This document shows, one piece after another, positions 16,833 to 26,119 of a DNA stretch of 64,000 nt. Position numbers and translations under genes: made by a program. The stretch spans positions 52,954 to 116,953 of the forward strand of contig JAUILL010000010.1 of the NCBI GenBank assembly GCA_030433335.1, written 5' to 3'. This stretch comes from Alphaproteobacteria bacterium. Its GTDB lineage: Bacteria > Pseudomonadota > Alphaproteobacteria > Rhodobacterales > Rhodobacteraceae. The notes under the pieces are model-generated. The model worked only from the letters and a program-made list of their open reading frames with translations, searched no databases and was not told the origin of the DNA. Numbering within the stretch: position 1 is the stretch's first letter; the number at the start of each line of letters is the position of its first letter.

Positions 16833-17987
16833 TCACTTTGTCGGAGAGGCGACAATGCGCGCGCCAATGTGGTGGGGACCAAACAGCAGAATAAAACCGG
16901 CAAAGCCGATGATCCACGCGATGCCCGCGAGCACTTGGAACGCAGAAGTTGCGGCGACAAAAGAGGACAAAGGGCGCAAGAGCGCGGCAAGCGCAACCGC
17001 CACATACAGGGTCGCAGTCCCTGCCCCGACCGACAAAACGCCGCCACTATGGCCAAGCGTTGCGCGGGTCATCACCCCAAGCGTCATCAATCCCAGCCCG
17101 CCGATCGTCCAAAGATGAAGGGCCGCCCCTTGAGGCGCGTCTAGCAGGATCGCGCAACCCACCCCCAAAGCGCCAAGGGGCATGAACAGATAGGATAGAT
17201 GCAAGACCCAGATCAGAGGCTCTGACACCGTGTGTAGCCCGCCCCAACGCGAGAGCCGCCAGAAATGCGCCAGCCCTACCGCGATCAGCATGAGCCCAAC
17301 CCACAGGTTATCGGGCAGCACCACCCAGATCAGAAGCACCATGAGAAACCCGCAGTTCATCGCGATGGAGAGCGCTCCGGCCTCTTCGGAAATCGGGGGT
17401 TTGTTATTCTTTTTCAGCCAGTTGCGGGTGAAGTTCGGGACAATCCGCCCTCCGACGACAGTGGTAACGACCAGCGCCCCGACCAGCCCAAGCCGCAAGC
17501 CGTGGCCTTGGGCGTCACCTTGATCAAAGAAGAACAGCGCGTCTCCCAGAACAAGGAGTGCGACCGCACCCAATACCGACAGGTTCCGCCAGTTCCGACC
17601 CGCCACGATCTGTCGACCCGTCTGATAGGCAAGCGCCATGGGCATTGCCAGATCCAACAGAGCCACTAGCCCCACAGGCCACACACCAGCCAACAGCATC
17701 GCACAGCGCCCGATCACCCAGAGCAACGCCAGCCCACCGAGCCTGCGCCCTCTCAAAGGGGTTTGACCGGTCCAACTGGGGGCCGCAGTGAGCAAAAATC
17801 CCGCCAAAGCTGCGTACAGATACCCAAAGACCATTTCGTGTGCGTGCCAAGGCAGTGGGTCCAGCCATGCCGGTAAGACAGGCCACCCGAGAAGCGTGCA
17901 GATCCACAATCCCATTGCCACCACAGCCCAAAGACCGGCTGCTAGGAAAAACGGGCGAAACCCGAGTGTGAGAAAGGGACGGGACAT
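16833..17987 (-). CDS. NnrS-family membrane protein
   Basis: NnrS proteins are haem- and copper-containing inner-membrane proteins that in other bacteria lessen nitric-oxide stress. The protein has 384 residues from ATG 17987 (AGGAG eight bases upstream) with about 12 hydrophobic membrane segments. The family landmarks are LGFRPFFLAAGLWA at the N-terminus, WHAHEMVFGYLYAALAGFLLTA, RIVPNFTRNWL and GGLGLMTLGVMTRATLGHSG, with conserved His residues. It sits between the nifK terminator and the nifE promoter, and the nifE activator site overlaps its last codons. No promoter of its own was found, so expression probably needs read-through from nifHDK. The track N-terminal extension overlaps the terminator and is rejected. 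Confidence 0.85.
   Translation of the reverse strand: MSRPFLTLGFRPFFLAAGLWAVVAMGLWICTLLGWPVLPAWLDPLPWHAHEMVFGYLYAALAGFLLTAAPSWTGQTPLRGRRLGGLALLWVIGRCAMLLAGVWPVGLVALLDLAMPMALAYQTGRQIVAGRNWRNLSVLGAVALLVLGDALFFFDQGDAQGHGLRLGLVGALVVTTVVGGRIVPNFTRNWLKKNNKPPISEEAGALSIAMNCGFLMVLLIWVVLPDNLWVGLMLIAVGLAHFWRLSRWGGLHTVSEPLIWVLHLSYLFMPLGALGVGCAILLDAPQGAALHLWTIGGLGLMTLGVMTRATLGHSGGVLSVGAGTATLYVAVALAALLRPLSSFVAATSAFQVLAGIAWIIGFAGFILLFGPHHIGARIVASPTK
16839..16854 (-). promoter_or_regulatory. NifA upstream activator site for nifE
   Basis: TGT-N10-ACA within the outer palindrome TTGTC-N8-GACAA. It lies inside the final codons of the NnrS-family gene, about 52 bases upstream of the nifE -24 element. Confidence 0.88.
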
Positions 17988-18007
17988 CTTGCAAACTCCT
18001 GCGGTCA

Positions 18008-18047
18008 AATAAAAAAGGCGGCCGGCGCCTTGCGAGCACCAGCCGCC
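18008..18047 (-). terminator. Rho-independent terminator after nifK
   Basis: On the minus strand GGCGGCTGGTGC pairs with GCGCCGGCCGCC (12 bp including two G-U pairs) around a 7-base loop, followed by TTTTTTATT. It lies 47 bases past the nifK stop and should end most nifHDK transcripts before the NnrS gene. Confidence 0.9.
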
Positions 18048-18093
18048 GTTTGAGGCCCCTCTCTGCATGGAGAAGGGCCAGAGCTCTGAGAAA

Positions 18094-19632
18094 TCAGCGG
18101 GTCAGATCGAAGCTGTAATCTGTCTCGCCGGGGATGATGGTGTCATCGTCGAGCTTGTCGAAGATGGTATCCAGCAGTTTGACCAGAACCGTCAGCGCAC
18201 CCTGATAGCCCCATGTGGGGAAACGGTGGTGATGGTGGCGGTCAAAAATCGGGAACATCAGACGGATCAGCGGAGTACCGGTGTCACGCTCCAGATATTT
18301 GCCGTAGCTGTTGCCGATCAGCAGATCGCAAGGCTCGGTTGAGAGCAGCGAACGCATGTGCCACAGATCCTTGCCAGCCCAGACCTGACCTTGCTTGCCA
18401 AAGGGCGACGAGGCCAGCAGCTCTTCCATTTTCGCGGCCCATTTCTTGGTGCCGTTGGTCGCGAGACAGTGGACAGGTTCGCCGCCCAATTCCATGACAA
18501 AGCGCGCCATGCCGTAGACGAAGTCGGGATCGCCGTAGATCGCAAAGGTCTTGCCATGCAGCCAAGCTTGGCTGTCTGCAATCGCATCCACCAGACGGCC
18601 ACGCTCTTTGCGCAGGCTTTCGGGGATTTCCTTGCCAGTGATCTGGCTGACGGTCATCAGGAATTCGTCGGTGCCCTGGATCCCCATCGGGTAGTGCAGC
18701 GCGGCGGTTTCCTGACCTTTGCTTGCGGCGTATTCCAGCGTCTTAGGCGTGCAGTATTCCTGCATCGAGATGGTCGCTTTGGCGTTCAGCGCGGTTTTTG
18801 CGTCTTCCAGCTTGGTGCCGCCGTCGTACATGCGGAATTCGCCGTCCGAGGGGGTGTCATAGACATCAGACACATCCGACAGGAAAGTGTATTCCACGCC
18901 CATCGCGTCCAGCATGTTCTTCACTTCGCGGTTGTTGGCGACTGCAAAGCCGTCAAAGCCGGGGATGATGTTAATGCTTTCGGTCTCGGTGCGCTCTTTG
19001 CCATCCCAGAAGTGCTGGAGGATGCCCTTCTGCGCGTTGTCATAGCCGTCAACGTGGCTGCCGACGAATGCAGGGGTGTGGGCGAAGGGCACGTCGAAGT
19101 CTTCGGGGACAGAGCCCTTCTGCTTGGCCTGCTGGATGAACGAGTTCAGGTCGTCACCAATCACTTCGGCCATGCAGGTGGTCGACACTGCGATCATCTT
19201 GGGATCATAGAGCGCCTTGGTATTGGCCAGACCGTCAACCATGTTGACCAGACCGCCGAACACAGCTGCGTCCTCGGTCATCGACGACGATACGCAGGAC
19301 GAAGGCTCTTTGAAGTGGCGCGACAGGTGCGAGCGGTAGTAGGCAACGCAGCCTTGCGAGCCGTGAACAAAGGGCATGGTGGCCTCGTAGCCCTGCGCTG
19401 CGAAAACAGCACCTAGAGGCTGGCACGCTTTGGCCGGGTTCACGGTCAGCGATTTGCGGGCCAGGTTCTTTTCGCGGTATTCCCACGACTTGGTCCAGTC
19501 GCCGATCTCCTGCACCATCTCGTCGGGATGGCCGCACTCGAATTTGACTTTCTTGTTCTCCAGCATTTCCTTGTATTCGGGCTGCTGGAACAGTGGTGCG
19601 TGATCGAACACCTTATCTGCCGATTGGGGCAT
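18094..19632 (-). CDS. nifK: NifK, nitrogenase MoFe protein beta chain
   Basis: The beta subunit of dinitrogenase, which shares the P-cluster with NifD. 512 residues from ATG 19632 (AGGAAG upstream). The P-cluster cysteines are in [24 protein letters not shown] and [12 protein letters not shown]. The N-terminal extension [26 protein letters not shown] is typical of group I NifK. It is followed by a strong terminator. A 131-base spacer with GC-rich inverted repeats separates it from nifD. Confidence 0.98.
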   Translation of the reverse strand: MPQSADKVFDHAPLFQQPEYKEMLENKKVKFECGHPDEMVQEIGDWTKSWEYREKNLARKSLTVNPAKACQPLGAVFAAQGYEATMPFVHGSQGCVAYYRSHLSRHFKEPSSCVSSSMTEDAAVFGGLVNMVDGLANTKALYDPKMIAVSTTCMAEVIGDDLNSFIQQAKQKGSVPEDFDVPFAHTPAFVGSHVDGYDNAQKGILQHFWDGKERTETESINIIPGFDGFAVANNREVKNMLDAMGVEYTFLSDVSDVYDTPSDGEFRMYDGGTKLEDAKTALNAKATISMQEYCTPKTLEYAASKGQETAALHYPMGIQGTDEFLMTVSQITGKEIPESLRKERGRLVDAIADSQAWLHGKTFAIYGDPDFVYGMARFVMELGGEPVHCLATNGTKKWAAKMEELLASSPFGKQGQVWAGKDLWHMRSLLSTEPCDLLIGNSYGKYLERDTGTPLIRLMFPIFDRHHHHRFPTWGYQGALTVLVKLLDTIFDKLDDDTIIPGETDYSFDLTR

Positions 19633-19693
19633 GTCTGACTTCCTTCTGTTGGCCGTCCACATTCCGAGACGCACCGGTTGAGAGGGGATAAGA

Positions 19694-19729
19694 CGCGCGG
19701 GTCAAAGGGAGCGTTTTGCCCGCGCGGGC
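19694..19729 (-). repeat. GC-rich inverted repeats in the nifD-nifK spacer
   Basis: CGCGCGGG (19694-19701) pairs with CCCGCGCG (19719-19726) across a 17-base loop. The second arm also lies in a 12-base self-complementary palindrome GCCCGCGCGGGC (19718-19729). With no T-run this looks like an mRNA processing or stability element rather than a terminator. Confidence 0.55.
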
Positions 19730-19763
19730 TGTGGGAACGGAGCGGACCCCGTCCCCGGGTGCC

Positions 19764-21269
19764 TTATTCGGCAGCGATTGCGGCGGGTTTTTCCCACGGC
19801 GCGTCGTACATGTTCCAGACGGGGCTGTTGATCGCCAGATCCATGTCACGGGCAAAGATCGCAAAGCCGTCATAGCCGTGGTACGGACCCGAGTAGTCCC
19901 AGCTGTGCATCTGACGGAAGGGGATACCCATCTTCTGGACCGGGTACTTTTCCTTGATGCCAGAGCCGACCAGATCGGGGCGGATCTTTTCGATGAACTT
20001 CTCCAACTCGTAGCCGGTGACGTCATCATAGATAAGCGTGCCTTCTTTGACGTAGTGGCCGGTCCGCTTGTAGTCGTCGTTGTGCGCGAACTCGTAGCCT
20101 GTGCCAGCGATGACCATGCCCAGATCGTCATAGGCGGTGACCACGTGGCGGGGGCGCAGGCCACCCACATAGAGCATCACCGACTTGCCTTCGAGGCGGG
20201 GCATATATTTGGCTTTGACCGCGTCGACCATGGGCTGGTACTTGGCGATGACCTTCTCGGCGTTTTCCTGAATGGTCTCGTCAAAGTTCTTGGCGATGGC
20301 ACGCAGGCTGGCCGCGATCTGGGTCGGGCCAAAGAAGTTGTACTCCATCCAGCCGATGCCGTACTTCTCTTCCATGTAGCGGCAGATGTAGTTCATCGAC
20401 CGGTAGCAGTGGATCAGGTTCAGGCGGGCTTTGGGGGCACGCTCGATTTCCGCGAGGGTTGCGTCACCGGACCAGTTGCCGACCACGTTCAGACCCATTT
20501 CTTCCAGCAGGATGCGGCTGGCCCATGCGTCACCACCGATGTTGTAGTCACCGATGACGTTCACGTCATAGGGGCCTGCTTCGTAGCCAGCGCCAGCGCC
20601 TTCGCCCTTTTCAAAGACCCAGTCACGGACTGCGTCGTTGGCGATGTGGTGACCCAGCGACTGGGACACACCGCGGAAACCTTCACAGCGCACGGGCACC
20701 ATGGTTTTGCCGGTTTCCTTGTTCTTTTCCCTTGCAACGGCTTCGATATCGTCACCGATCAGACCAATCGGGCATTCCGACTGGATGGTGACGCCGTTGG
20801 CCAGGGGGAACAGCTCGTTGATTTCGTCGATCGTGCTGCCCAGCTTCTTGTCGCCGCCGAACACGATGTCCTTTTCCTGGAAATCGGTGGTGAACTGCAT
20901 GGTAACAAAGCTGTCTACGCCGGTCTTACCGATGTAGTAGTTGCGGCGCTGGGACCAGCTGTACTGACCGCAGCCCACGGGACCGTGGCTGATATGGACC
21001 ATGTCCTTGACCGGGCCCCAAACAACCCCTTTCGACCCTGCGTAGGCACAGCCACGGATCGTCATAACGCCGGGGATCGACTTGATGTTCGATTTCTGCG
21101 TGTCGCACTTGGAGGCGATACCCGTGGTGGGATCGGGCTCTTCATCAGTTGCCTTCGACACGGTCAGGTGCTTGGCGCGACGTTTCTTGGCTTTCGCAGG
21201 GTAGGCCTCGAGAACTTCCTCAATGAGGCTCTCGTACTCGTCAGGCCCGCTGGTGTGATCTTTGGCCAT
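19764..21269 (-). CDS. nifD: NifD, nitrogenase MoFe protein alpha chain
   Basis: The alpha subunit holds the FeMo-cofactor that reduces N2. 501 residues from ATG 21269 (GAGGAG upstream). The P-cluster cysteines are in [20 protein letters not shown] and [11 protein letters not shown]. The cofactor ligands are Cys in [11 protein letters not shown] and His in [18 protein letters not shown]. The length and the Mo-type sequence (no VnfD or AnfD features) place it in the molybdenum nitrogenase. It lies downstream of nifH after a hairpin-bearing spacer. Confidence 0.98.
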   Translation of the reverse strand: MAKDHTSGPDEYESLIEEVLEAYPAKAKKRRAKHLTVSKATDEEPDPTTGIASKCDTQKSNIKSIPGVMTIRGCAYAGSKGVVWGPVKDMVHISHGPVGCGQYSWSQRRNYYIGKTGVDSFVTMQFTTDFQEKDIVFGGDKKLGSTIDEINELFPLANGVTIQSECPIGLIGDDIEAVAREKNKETGKTMVPVRCEGFRGVSQSLGHHIANDAVRDWVFEKGEGAGAGYEAGPYDVNVIGDYNIGGDAWASRILLEEMGLNVVGNWSGDATLAEIERAPKARLNLIHCYRSMNYICRYMEEKYGIGWMEYNFFGPTQIAASLRAIAKNFDETIQENAEKVIAKYQPMVDAVKAKYMPRLEGKSVMLYVGGLRPRHVVTAYDDLGMVIAGTGYEFAHNDDYKRTGHYVKEGTLIYDDVTGYELEKFIEKIRPDLVGSGIKEKYPVQKMGIPFRQMHSWDYSGPYHGYDGFAIFARDMDLAINSPVWNMYDAPWEKPAAIAAE

Positions 21270-21305
21270 CCTTTTGGCTCCTCTCACAGAATGTCGGGGT
21301 TGGGC

Positions 21306-21323
21306 GGGCGCATCGTTGCGCCC
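21306..21323 (-). repeat. Hairpin in the nifH-nifD spacer
   Basis: GGGCGCA and TGCGCCC form a perfect 7-bp stem with a 4-base loop, 25 bases past the nifH stop, with no T-run. Hairpins at this place are known in other diazotrophs to stabilise the nifH part of the mRNA, which would favour Fe protein excess. Confidence 0.6.
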
Positions 21324-21347
21324 ACCAGCGGTTCAAAAGCGGGGTGC

Positions 21348-22289
<942 letters not shown>

Positions 22290-22302
22290 TCAGCCCCTAT
22301 TC

Positions 22303-22319
22303 AGCAGAGAAAGGGCCAA
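22303..22319 (-). promoter_or_regulatory. sigma54 -24/-12 promoter of nifHDK
   Basis: The minus strand reads TTGGCCCTTTCTCTGCT with GG-N10-GC. It departs from the other five nif promoters at three internal bases, including CTGCT for TTGCT in the -12 element. It lies about 70 bases before the nifH ATG. Confidence 0.87.
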
Positions 22320-22374
22320 GCCTTTGGGCCCGCACGTTTCATTTGATTTCAATGGGTTGCGCGATTGTCCGCTT

Positions 22375-22390
22375 TGGTCGAAATGCGACA
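22375..22390 (-). promoter_or_regulatory. Degenerate NifA site for nifH
   Basis: The best match upstream of nifH is TGG-N10-ACA on the plus strand (TGT-N10-CCA on the minus strand), one base short of the consensus, within TTGGT-N8-GACAA. It is spaced about 56 bases from the -24 element, like the perfect sites at nifE and rnfA. Confidence 0.55.
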
Positions 22391-22443
22391 AAACCTGTGT
22401 CGGGTGGTTTTAGGCGGTCTTTGTCCGGCGCAGCGCCGCGCAT

Positions 22444-22474
22444 AAAAAAGGCCCCGCCGAGGGTAGGCAGGGCC
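22444..22474 (-). terminator. Rho-independent terminator after apbE/rnfF
   Basis: On the minus strand GGCCCTGCC pairs with GGCGGGGCC (9 bp, one G-U) around a 7-base loop, followed directly by TTTTTT. It ends the fdxC-fdxN-rseC-apbE operon upstream of the nifH control region. Confidence 0.9.
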
Positions 22475-22499
22475 AGTCGGGACCAACTTTGAGATGGAG

Positions 22500-23594
22500 T
22501 CAGTCGTTGAGGCAGTCGAGCACGCGCCCCTCGGGCAGGGGCACGATGTCCAAAAGCGTCGGAAATTCATCGCCCACAGGCTCCAGCCGCGCTGCCATCG
22601 CGGGACTGGCCAGCATGCGGGCGTCGTCTGTGATCATCAGGACCGCGTCGACACCCATATCAGCGGCCACCTGCGGCCATAGATCGGGGCCTGCCACACT
22701 CAGCGCCGTGGCAGCCGCATCGGCGAGCGCCCCGTCACGCCCCAGAACAGAGACCGAGACAATCTCTTGCACCGGCCACCCGCTGCGGGGATCAATGATA
22801 TGGGCAAAGCGCTGCCCATCCTGTTCGAAATATCGCTCATAATTGCCAGAGGTATAAAGCACCTCCCCTGCCCCGAGCTGGATTGACGCCACAGCGCCCC
22901 AGACAAAGGGGTCGCGGATCGCCACCCGCCAAGGGCGGTCACTATGGGTGCCGATGACATTCACATCCCCGCCCGCATTCAGGACTGCATTCTCGATCCC
23001 CCGGGCCTGCAGCATCTCTGCCGCCAGATCGAGCGCCGCGCCTTTGGCGTAGCCTCCTAGATCGAGCTGGACCGCTGTGTTCTGCGACCATGCTTTGAGA
23101 TCCTCGAACCTCAGATCCGAAATGGATGGATGCTTTCCGACAATTTGTGCGATCTGCGCCGGATCAGGGGCCGCGCCGGTTGGCGGCGTATCCGCATGAA
23201 ACCCCCACAAGCCGATCAGCCCGCCAATTGCAGGTTCGAACAGCCCGCCGCTGAGGCAGGCCAGATGCTGACCCTTTTGCAAAACCTCGGACAGGTCTTC
23301 GGGGATCTCGGCCGCCTGCCCCTCGGCAATTGCTGTATTCAGCCCGACCAATGCGCCCCCATCCCACGCGTGCCAATCTCGGTGCACGGTTTGGAAAAAA
23401 TGTCCAGTCTCGGCCATCGCAGCCTGCGTCACCGCCTTGGAGGCGCCTTCGATGGTGATCTCGACCAGCGTGCCGAAAACATAAAGAGTCGTGCGCTCTG
23501 AAGACGGCGTTTCGGCTGCCCGTAGAACGCCAAAGCAGGCTGCGGCCAAAGCCGAGCCTGCCAGAAGCGCCCGCCATGACAGGGAACGGGTCAC
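22500..23594 (-). CDS. rnfF: ApbE-family FMN transferase (RnfF)
   Basis: ApbE enzymes covalently attach FMN from FAD to Thr residues of RnfG and RnfD; the R. capsulatus counterpart beside fdxN is RnfF. 364 residues from a GTG start that overlaps the rseC-like stop (GTGA). A signal or Tat-like N-terminus (TRSLSWRALLAGSALAAACFG) targets the periplasm. Family motifs are DLGGYAKGAALDLAAEMLQ, NAGGDVNVIG and HIIDPRSGWPV, and the FAD/Mg site Asp lies in the segment ALADAAATALSVAG. It is co-transcribed with fdxC and fdxN, divergent from rnf, and fits as the flavinylating partner of that complex. Confidence 0.9.
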   Translation of the reverse strand: MTRSLSWRALLAGSALAAACFGVLRAAETPSSERTTLYVFGTLVEITIEGASKAVTQAAMAETGHFFQTVHRDWHAWDGGALVGLNTAIAEGQAAEIPEDLSEVLQKGQHLACLSGGLFEPAIGGLIGLWGFHADTPPTGAAPDPAQIAQIVGKHPSISDLRFEDLKAWSQNTAVQLDLGGYAKGAALDLAAEMLQARGIENAVLNAGGDVNVIGTHSDRPWRVAIRDPFVWGAVASIQLGAGEVLYTSGNYERYFEQDGQRFAHIIDPRSGWPVQEIVSVSVLGRDGALADAAATALSVAGPDLWPQVAADMGVDAVLMITDDARMLASPAMAARLEPVGDEFPTLLDIVPLPEGRVLDCLND

Positions 23595-24070
23595 GGCGTG
23601 GCGCCTGTGGGACGTTCGACCGCGATGATCTGAAGGTCTTGGACACCGTTTGAACGCTTTTCTGCGAGGTAAAGCGGGATGAGCGCCAACCCGAGCACCG
23701 GCAGAACGAGGCCAACCATCAGGAATTCCGGAGCTCCGATCTGGTCGAGAATGCCGATCACGCCAGCACTGGCCAGCGGCGGCAAAAAGTAGGCGAGCAA
23801 AGCCAGCCCTGCGAACCGACCCGCAGGCATTGCGACGGTGACTTCGTCGCCCACGCGCAGCGCACCTTGGTCGGGAAGGGTCACGCGCAAGGGCGCCGCA
23901 TTGTTGCCAAGCGCGGCAGTCCCGCACCCTGCTTTGACGGCGCAAGACGCACAGCCGGACAAGCGCGGCGCGACCAATTCCGCGCCCGCCCCAGAGACGC
24001 GGTCAACCCGCATGGTCTGGGTCAGAAACCGCGCTCCAAGATCAGAGGTACAAGCAGATACCGCGCCCAT
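23591..24070 (-). CDS. RseC-like SoxR-reducing-system protein
   Basis: A 159-residue member of the RseC/MucC family. It shows an N-terminal cysteine cluster CASCAVKAGCGTAAL (pattern like C-X2-C-X5-C), then a beta-rich part (VTLPDQGALRVGDEVTVAMP) and two membrane helices (FAGLALLAYFLPPLASAGVIGIL and FLMVGLVLPVLGLALIPLYL). In enterobacteria RseC works with the Rsx (Rnf-type) complex to reduce SoxR. Here it lies between fdxN (4-base gap) and apbE (overlap), so it likely serves the nif Rnf complex, perhaps in Fe-S or flavin maturation. The specific role is inference. Confidence 0.8.
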   Translation of the reverse strand: MGAVSACTSDLGARFLTQTMRVDRVSGAGAELVAPRLSGCASCAVKAGCGTAALGNNAAPLRVTLPDQGALRVGDEVTVAMPAGRFAGLALLAYFLPPLASAGVIGILDQIGAPEFLMVGLVLPVLGLALIPLYLAEKRSNGVQDLQIIAVERPTGATP

Positions 24071-24074
24071 CAGA

Positions 24075-24272
24075 TCACTCCGCTGGAATGATGCAGCCGT
24101 CTTCCATGCAGACGTTCAGGCATTGGGGCATATCGTGGTCAGGCTCGCACTCGGTACAGGTCGAGGCATTGATAAAGAACACGCCCTTCTTGGGGACAAT
24201 CGCGCCGGTGGGGCAGACGGGTTCGCAGTCACCGCAAGAGGTGCAGAGGTCGGCGATAATTTGCATTGCCAT
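24075..24272 (-). CDS. fdxN: FdxN, 2[4Fe-4S] ferredoxin
   Basis: A 65-residue bacterial-type ferredoxin, the main electron donor to nitrogenase in Rhodobacter. The first cluster motif is CTSCGDCEPVCP (residues about 10-21). The second is the longer-loop form CTECEPDHDMPQCLNVCMEDGC, as in FdxN proteins of diazotrophs. The operon with fdxC and the shared NifA site with rnf support electron delivery from Rnf to NifH. Confidence 0.94.
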   Translation of the reverse strand: MAMQIIADLCTSCGDCEPVCPTGAIVPKKGVFFINASTCTECEPDHDMPQCLNVCMEDGCIIPAE

Positions 24273-24332
24273 GATAATGGTCCTTTCTGGTTCTGAAATG
24301 GCCCGCCTGCGCGGGCGGGGAGAGTTGTGAGA

Positions 24333-24731
<399 letters not shown>

Positions 24732-24739
24732 CTATCCCC

Positions 24740-24756
24740 AGCAACGAAGGGGCCAA
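24740..24756 (-). promoter_or_regulatory. sigma54 -24/-12 promoter of fdxC-fdxN-rseC-apbE
   Basis: The minus strand reads TTGGCCCCTTCGTTGCT, the same 17 bases as the divergent rnfA promoter. Its -24 side is about 70 bases from the shared NifA site. Confidence 0.92.
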
Positions 24757-24826
24757 GCCCGATTTCCCCTGCTTTTCCGCACATTCGGGGGTCTGCCGCC
24801 CGTTGTGCGGCCCGTGTCCGACAATT

Positions 24827-24842
24827 TGTCCAAAAGCCGACA
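24827..24842. promoter_or_regulatory. NifA activator site shared by the divergent fdxC and rnfA promoters
   Basis: TGT-N10-ACA (TTGTC-N8-GACAG). It is the only consensus NifA site in the 283-base fdxC-rnfA gap, about 70 bases from the fdxC -24 element and about 53 bases from the rnfA -24 element. A partial TGTCCGACA lies beside it at 24815. Confidence 0.85.
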
Positions 24843-24894
24843 GCCCACCCCGCCCCTGCCCGCATTCATAAGGACATAGGCCCCGCGTGGACGC

Positions 24895-24911
24895 TTGGCC
24901 CCTTCGTTGCT
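24895..24911 (+). promoter_or_regulatory. sigma54 -24/-12 promoter of rnfABCDGEH
   Basis: The plus strand reads TTGGCCCCTTCGTTGCT with GG-N10-GC, about 50 bases before the rnfA ATG. It is the only plus-strand nif promoter in the window. Confidence 0.92.
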
Positions 24912-24960
24912 GACAGGTTTGGCAGGGGCGATCCCCCGCGACAGATCAGGAGCCCGCACC

Positions 24961-25542
24961 ATGGAAACCATCTTTGTCACCTTGCTCGGCACCGCGCTGG
25001 TCAACAATGTGGTGCTGGTCAAATTTCTGGGGCTCTGCCCATTCATGGGGGTGTCGAAACGGATCGACGCGGCCATCGGCATGGGCATGGCGACCACCTT
25101 TGTGCTGACGCTGGCCTCGGCCGCGAGCTGGCTGGTGACCGAACTCATCCTGACCCCGCTGTCGCTGGGGTTTCTGCAAATCCTCAGCTTTATCCTCGTG
25201 ATCGCGGCCATCGTACAATTCACCGAGACGGTGATGCGCAAGGTCGCCCCCAGCCTCTATCGGGCTTTGGGGATTTACCTGCCGCTGATCACCACGAACT
25301 GCGCCGTCCTTGGTGTCGCGCTCTTGAACATCCAAGAGGGACACAACTTCGCACAGAGCCTGCTTTACGGGTTCGGCTCGGCGCTGGGGTTCAGCCTCGT
25401 GCTCGTTCTCTTTGCGGGGATGCGGGAAAAGCTGGTCCAGCTTGCCGCCCCTGCCCCGTTTGCAGGCGTCCCGATCGCTTTCATTTCTGCCGGTTTGCTG
25501 TCCATGGCGTTCATGGGCTTTGCCGGTCTTGTTCCGAACTGA
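24961..25542 (+). CDS. rnfA: RnfA, integral membrane subunit of the Rnf complex
   Basis: Rnf is an ion-motive membrane complex that in Rhodobacter drives electrons from NADH to ferredoxin for nitrogenase. RnfA (193 residues) has six membrane helices. The signature [19 protein letters not shown] in helix 1, and the mirror-image [16 protein letters not shown], hold the two cysteines that bind a membrane [2Fe-2S] cluster with RnfE. The ATG at 24961 has AGGAG ten bases upstream. It is the first gene of the operon. Confidence 0.96.
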   Translation: METIFVTLLGTALVNNVVLVKFLGLCPFMGVSKRIDAAIGMGMATTFVLTLASAASWLVTELILTPLSLGFLQILSFILVIAAIVQFTETVMRKVAPSLYRALGIYLPLITTNCAVLGVALLNIQEGHNFAQSLLYGFGSALGFSLVLVLFAGMREKLVQLAAPAPFAGVPIAFISAGLLSMAFMGFAGLVPN

Positions 25543-25558
25543 CCACAGGAGTTGCCCG

Positions 25559-26119
25559 ATGTTCACTGCCGCTGCATCCATGTCGGCCCTCGGACTGGGG
25601 CTAGGATTGTTGCTGGGAACGGCCGCCCGCCGCTTCCACGTCGAAATCCCGCCCATCGTTGACGAAATCTCGGAGTGTCTGCCGGGCACGAACTGCGGCC
25701 AGTGCGGCTTTGCGGGCTGCACTTCGGCGGCCGAAGCGATTGCGGACGGCTCTGCGCCTGTGACGCTCTGCCCCCCCGGTGGGCGCGATGTGGCCCTGCA
25801 ACTGGCCGAGATCACAGGCACCGACGCTGACCTGTCCGGCGATACCGAGGAAGCCACGCCCCTCATTGCCTTTATCTTCGAAGATCACTGCACCGGCTGT
25901 ACCAAATGCTTCAAGCGCTGCCCCACGGACGCAATCATCGGCGCAGCCAAGCAAATCCACACGGTCGTCAGCGACGCCTGCATCGGCTGTGACGCCTGTG
26001 TCGAAGTCTGCCCGACCGAAGCAATTGTCCTGCGCGAAAAGACCAAAACCTTGCGCAGCTGGTACTGGGATCGCCCCGACAGCGCAGGCACGCCTGTCCT
26101 GCAAGGAGGCGCGCAATGA
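25559..26119 (+). CDS. rnfB: RnfB, Fe-S subunit of the Rnf complex
   Basis: RnfB (186 residues) anchors by one N-terminal helix (AASMSALGLGLGLLLGTAAR) and carries the 4Fe-4S domain CLPGTNCGQCGFAGC. Two ferredoxin-type clusters follow, in CTGCTKCFKRCP and CIGCDACVEVCP. It is taken to be the site where ferredoxin exchanges electrons. CAGGAG precedes the ATG at 25559. Its stop overlaps rnfC. Confidence 0.95.
   Translation: MFTAAASMSALGLGLGLLLGTAARRFHVEIPPIVDEISECLPGTNCGQCGFAGCTSAAEAIADGSAPVTLCPPGGRDVALQLAEITGTDADLSGDTEEATPLIAFIFEDHCTGCTKCFKRCPTDAIIGAAKQIHTVVSDACIGCDACVEVCPTEAIVLREKTKTLRSWYWDRPDSAGTPVLQGGAQ

Noticed and set aside
15462-17144. 560-codon plus-strand ORF
   Set aside because: Antisense shadow of nifE and of the end of the NnrS gene; it crosses the nifE promoter.
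24804-24823. Second NifA-like palindrome TTGTG...GACAA between fdxC and rnfA
   Set aside because: The spacing is TGT-N14-ACA rather than N10.
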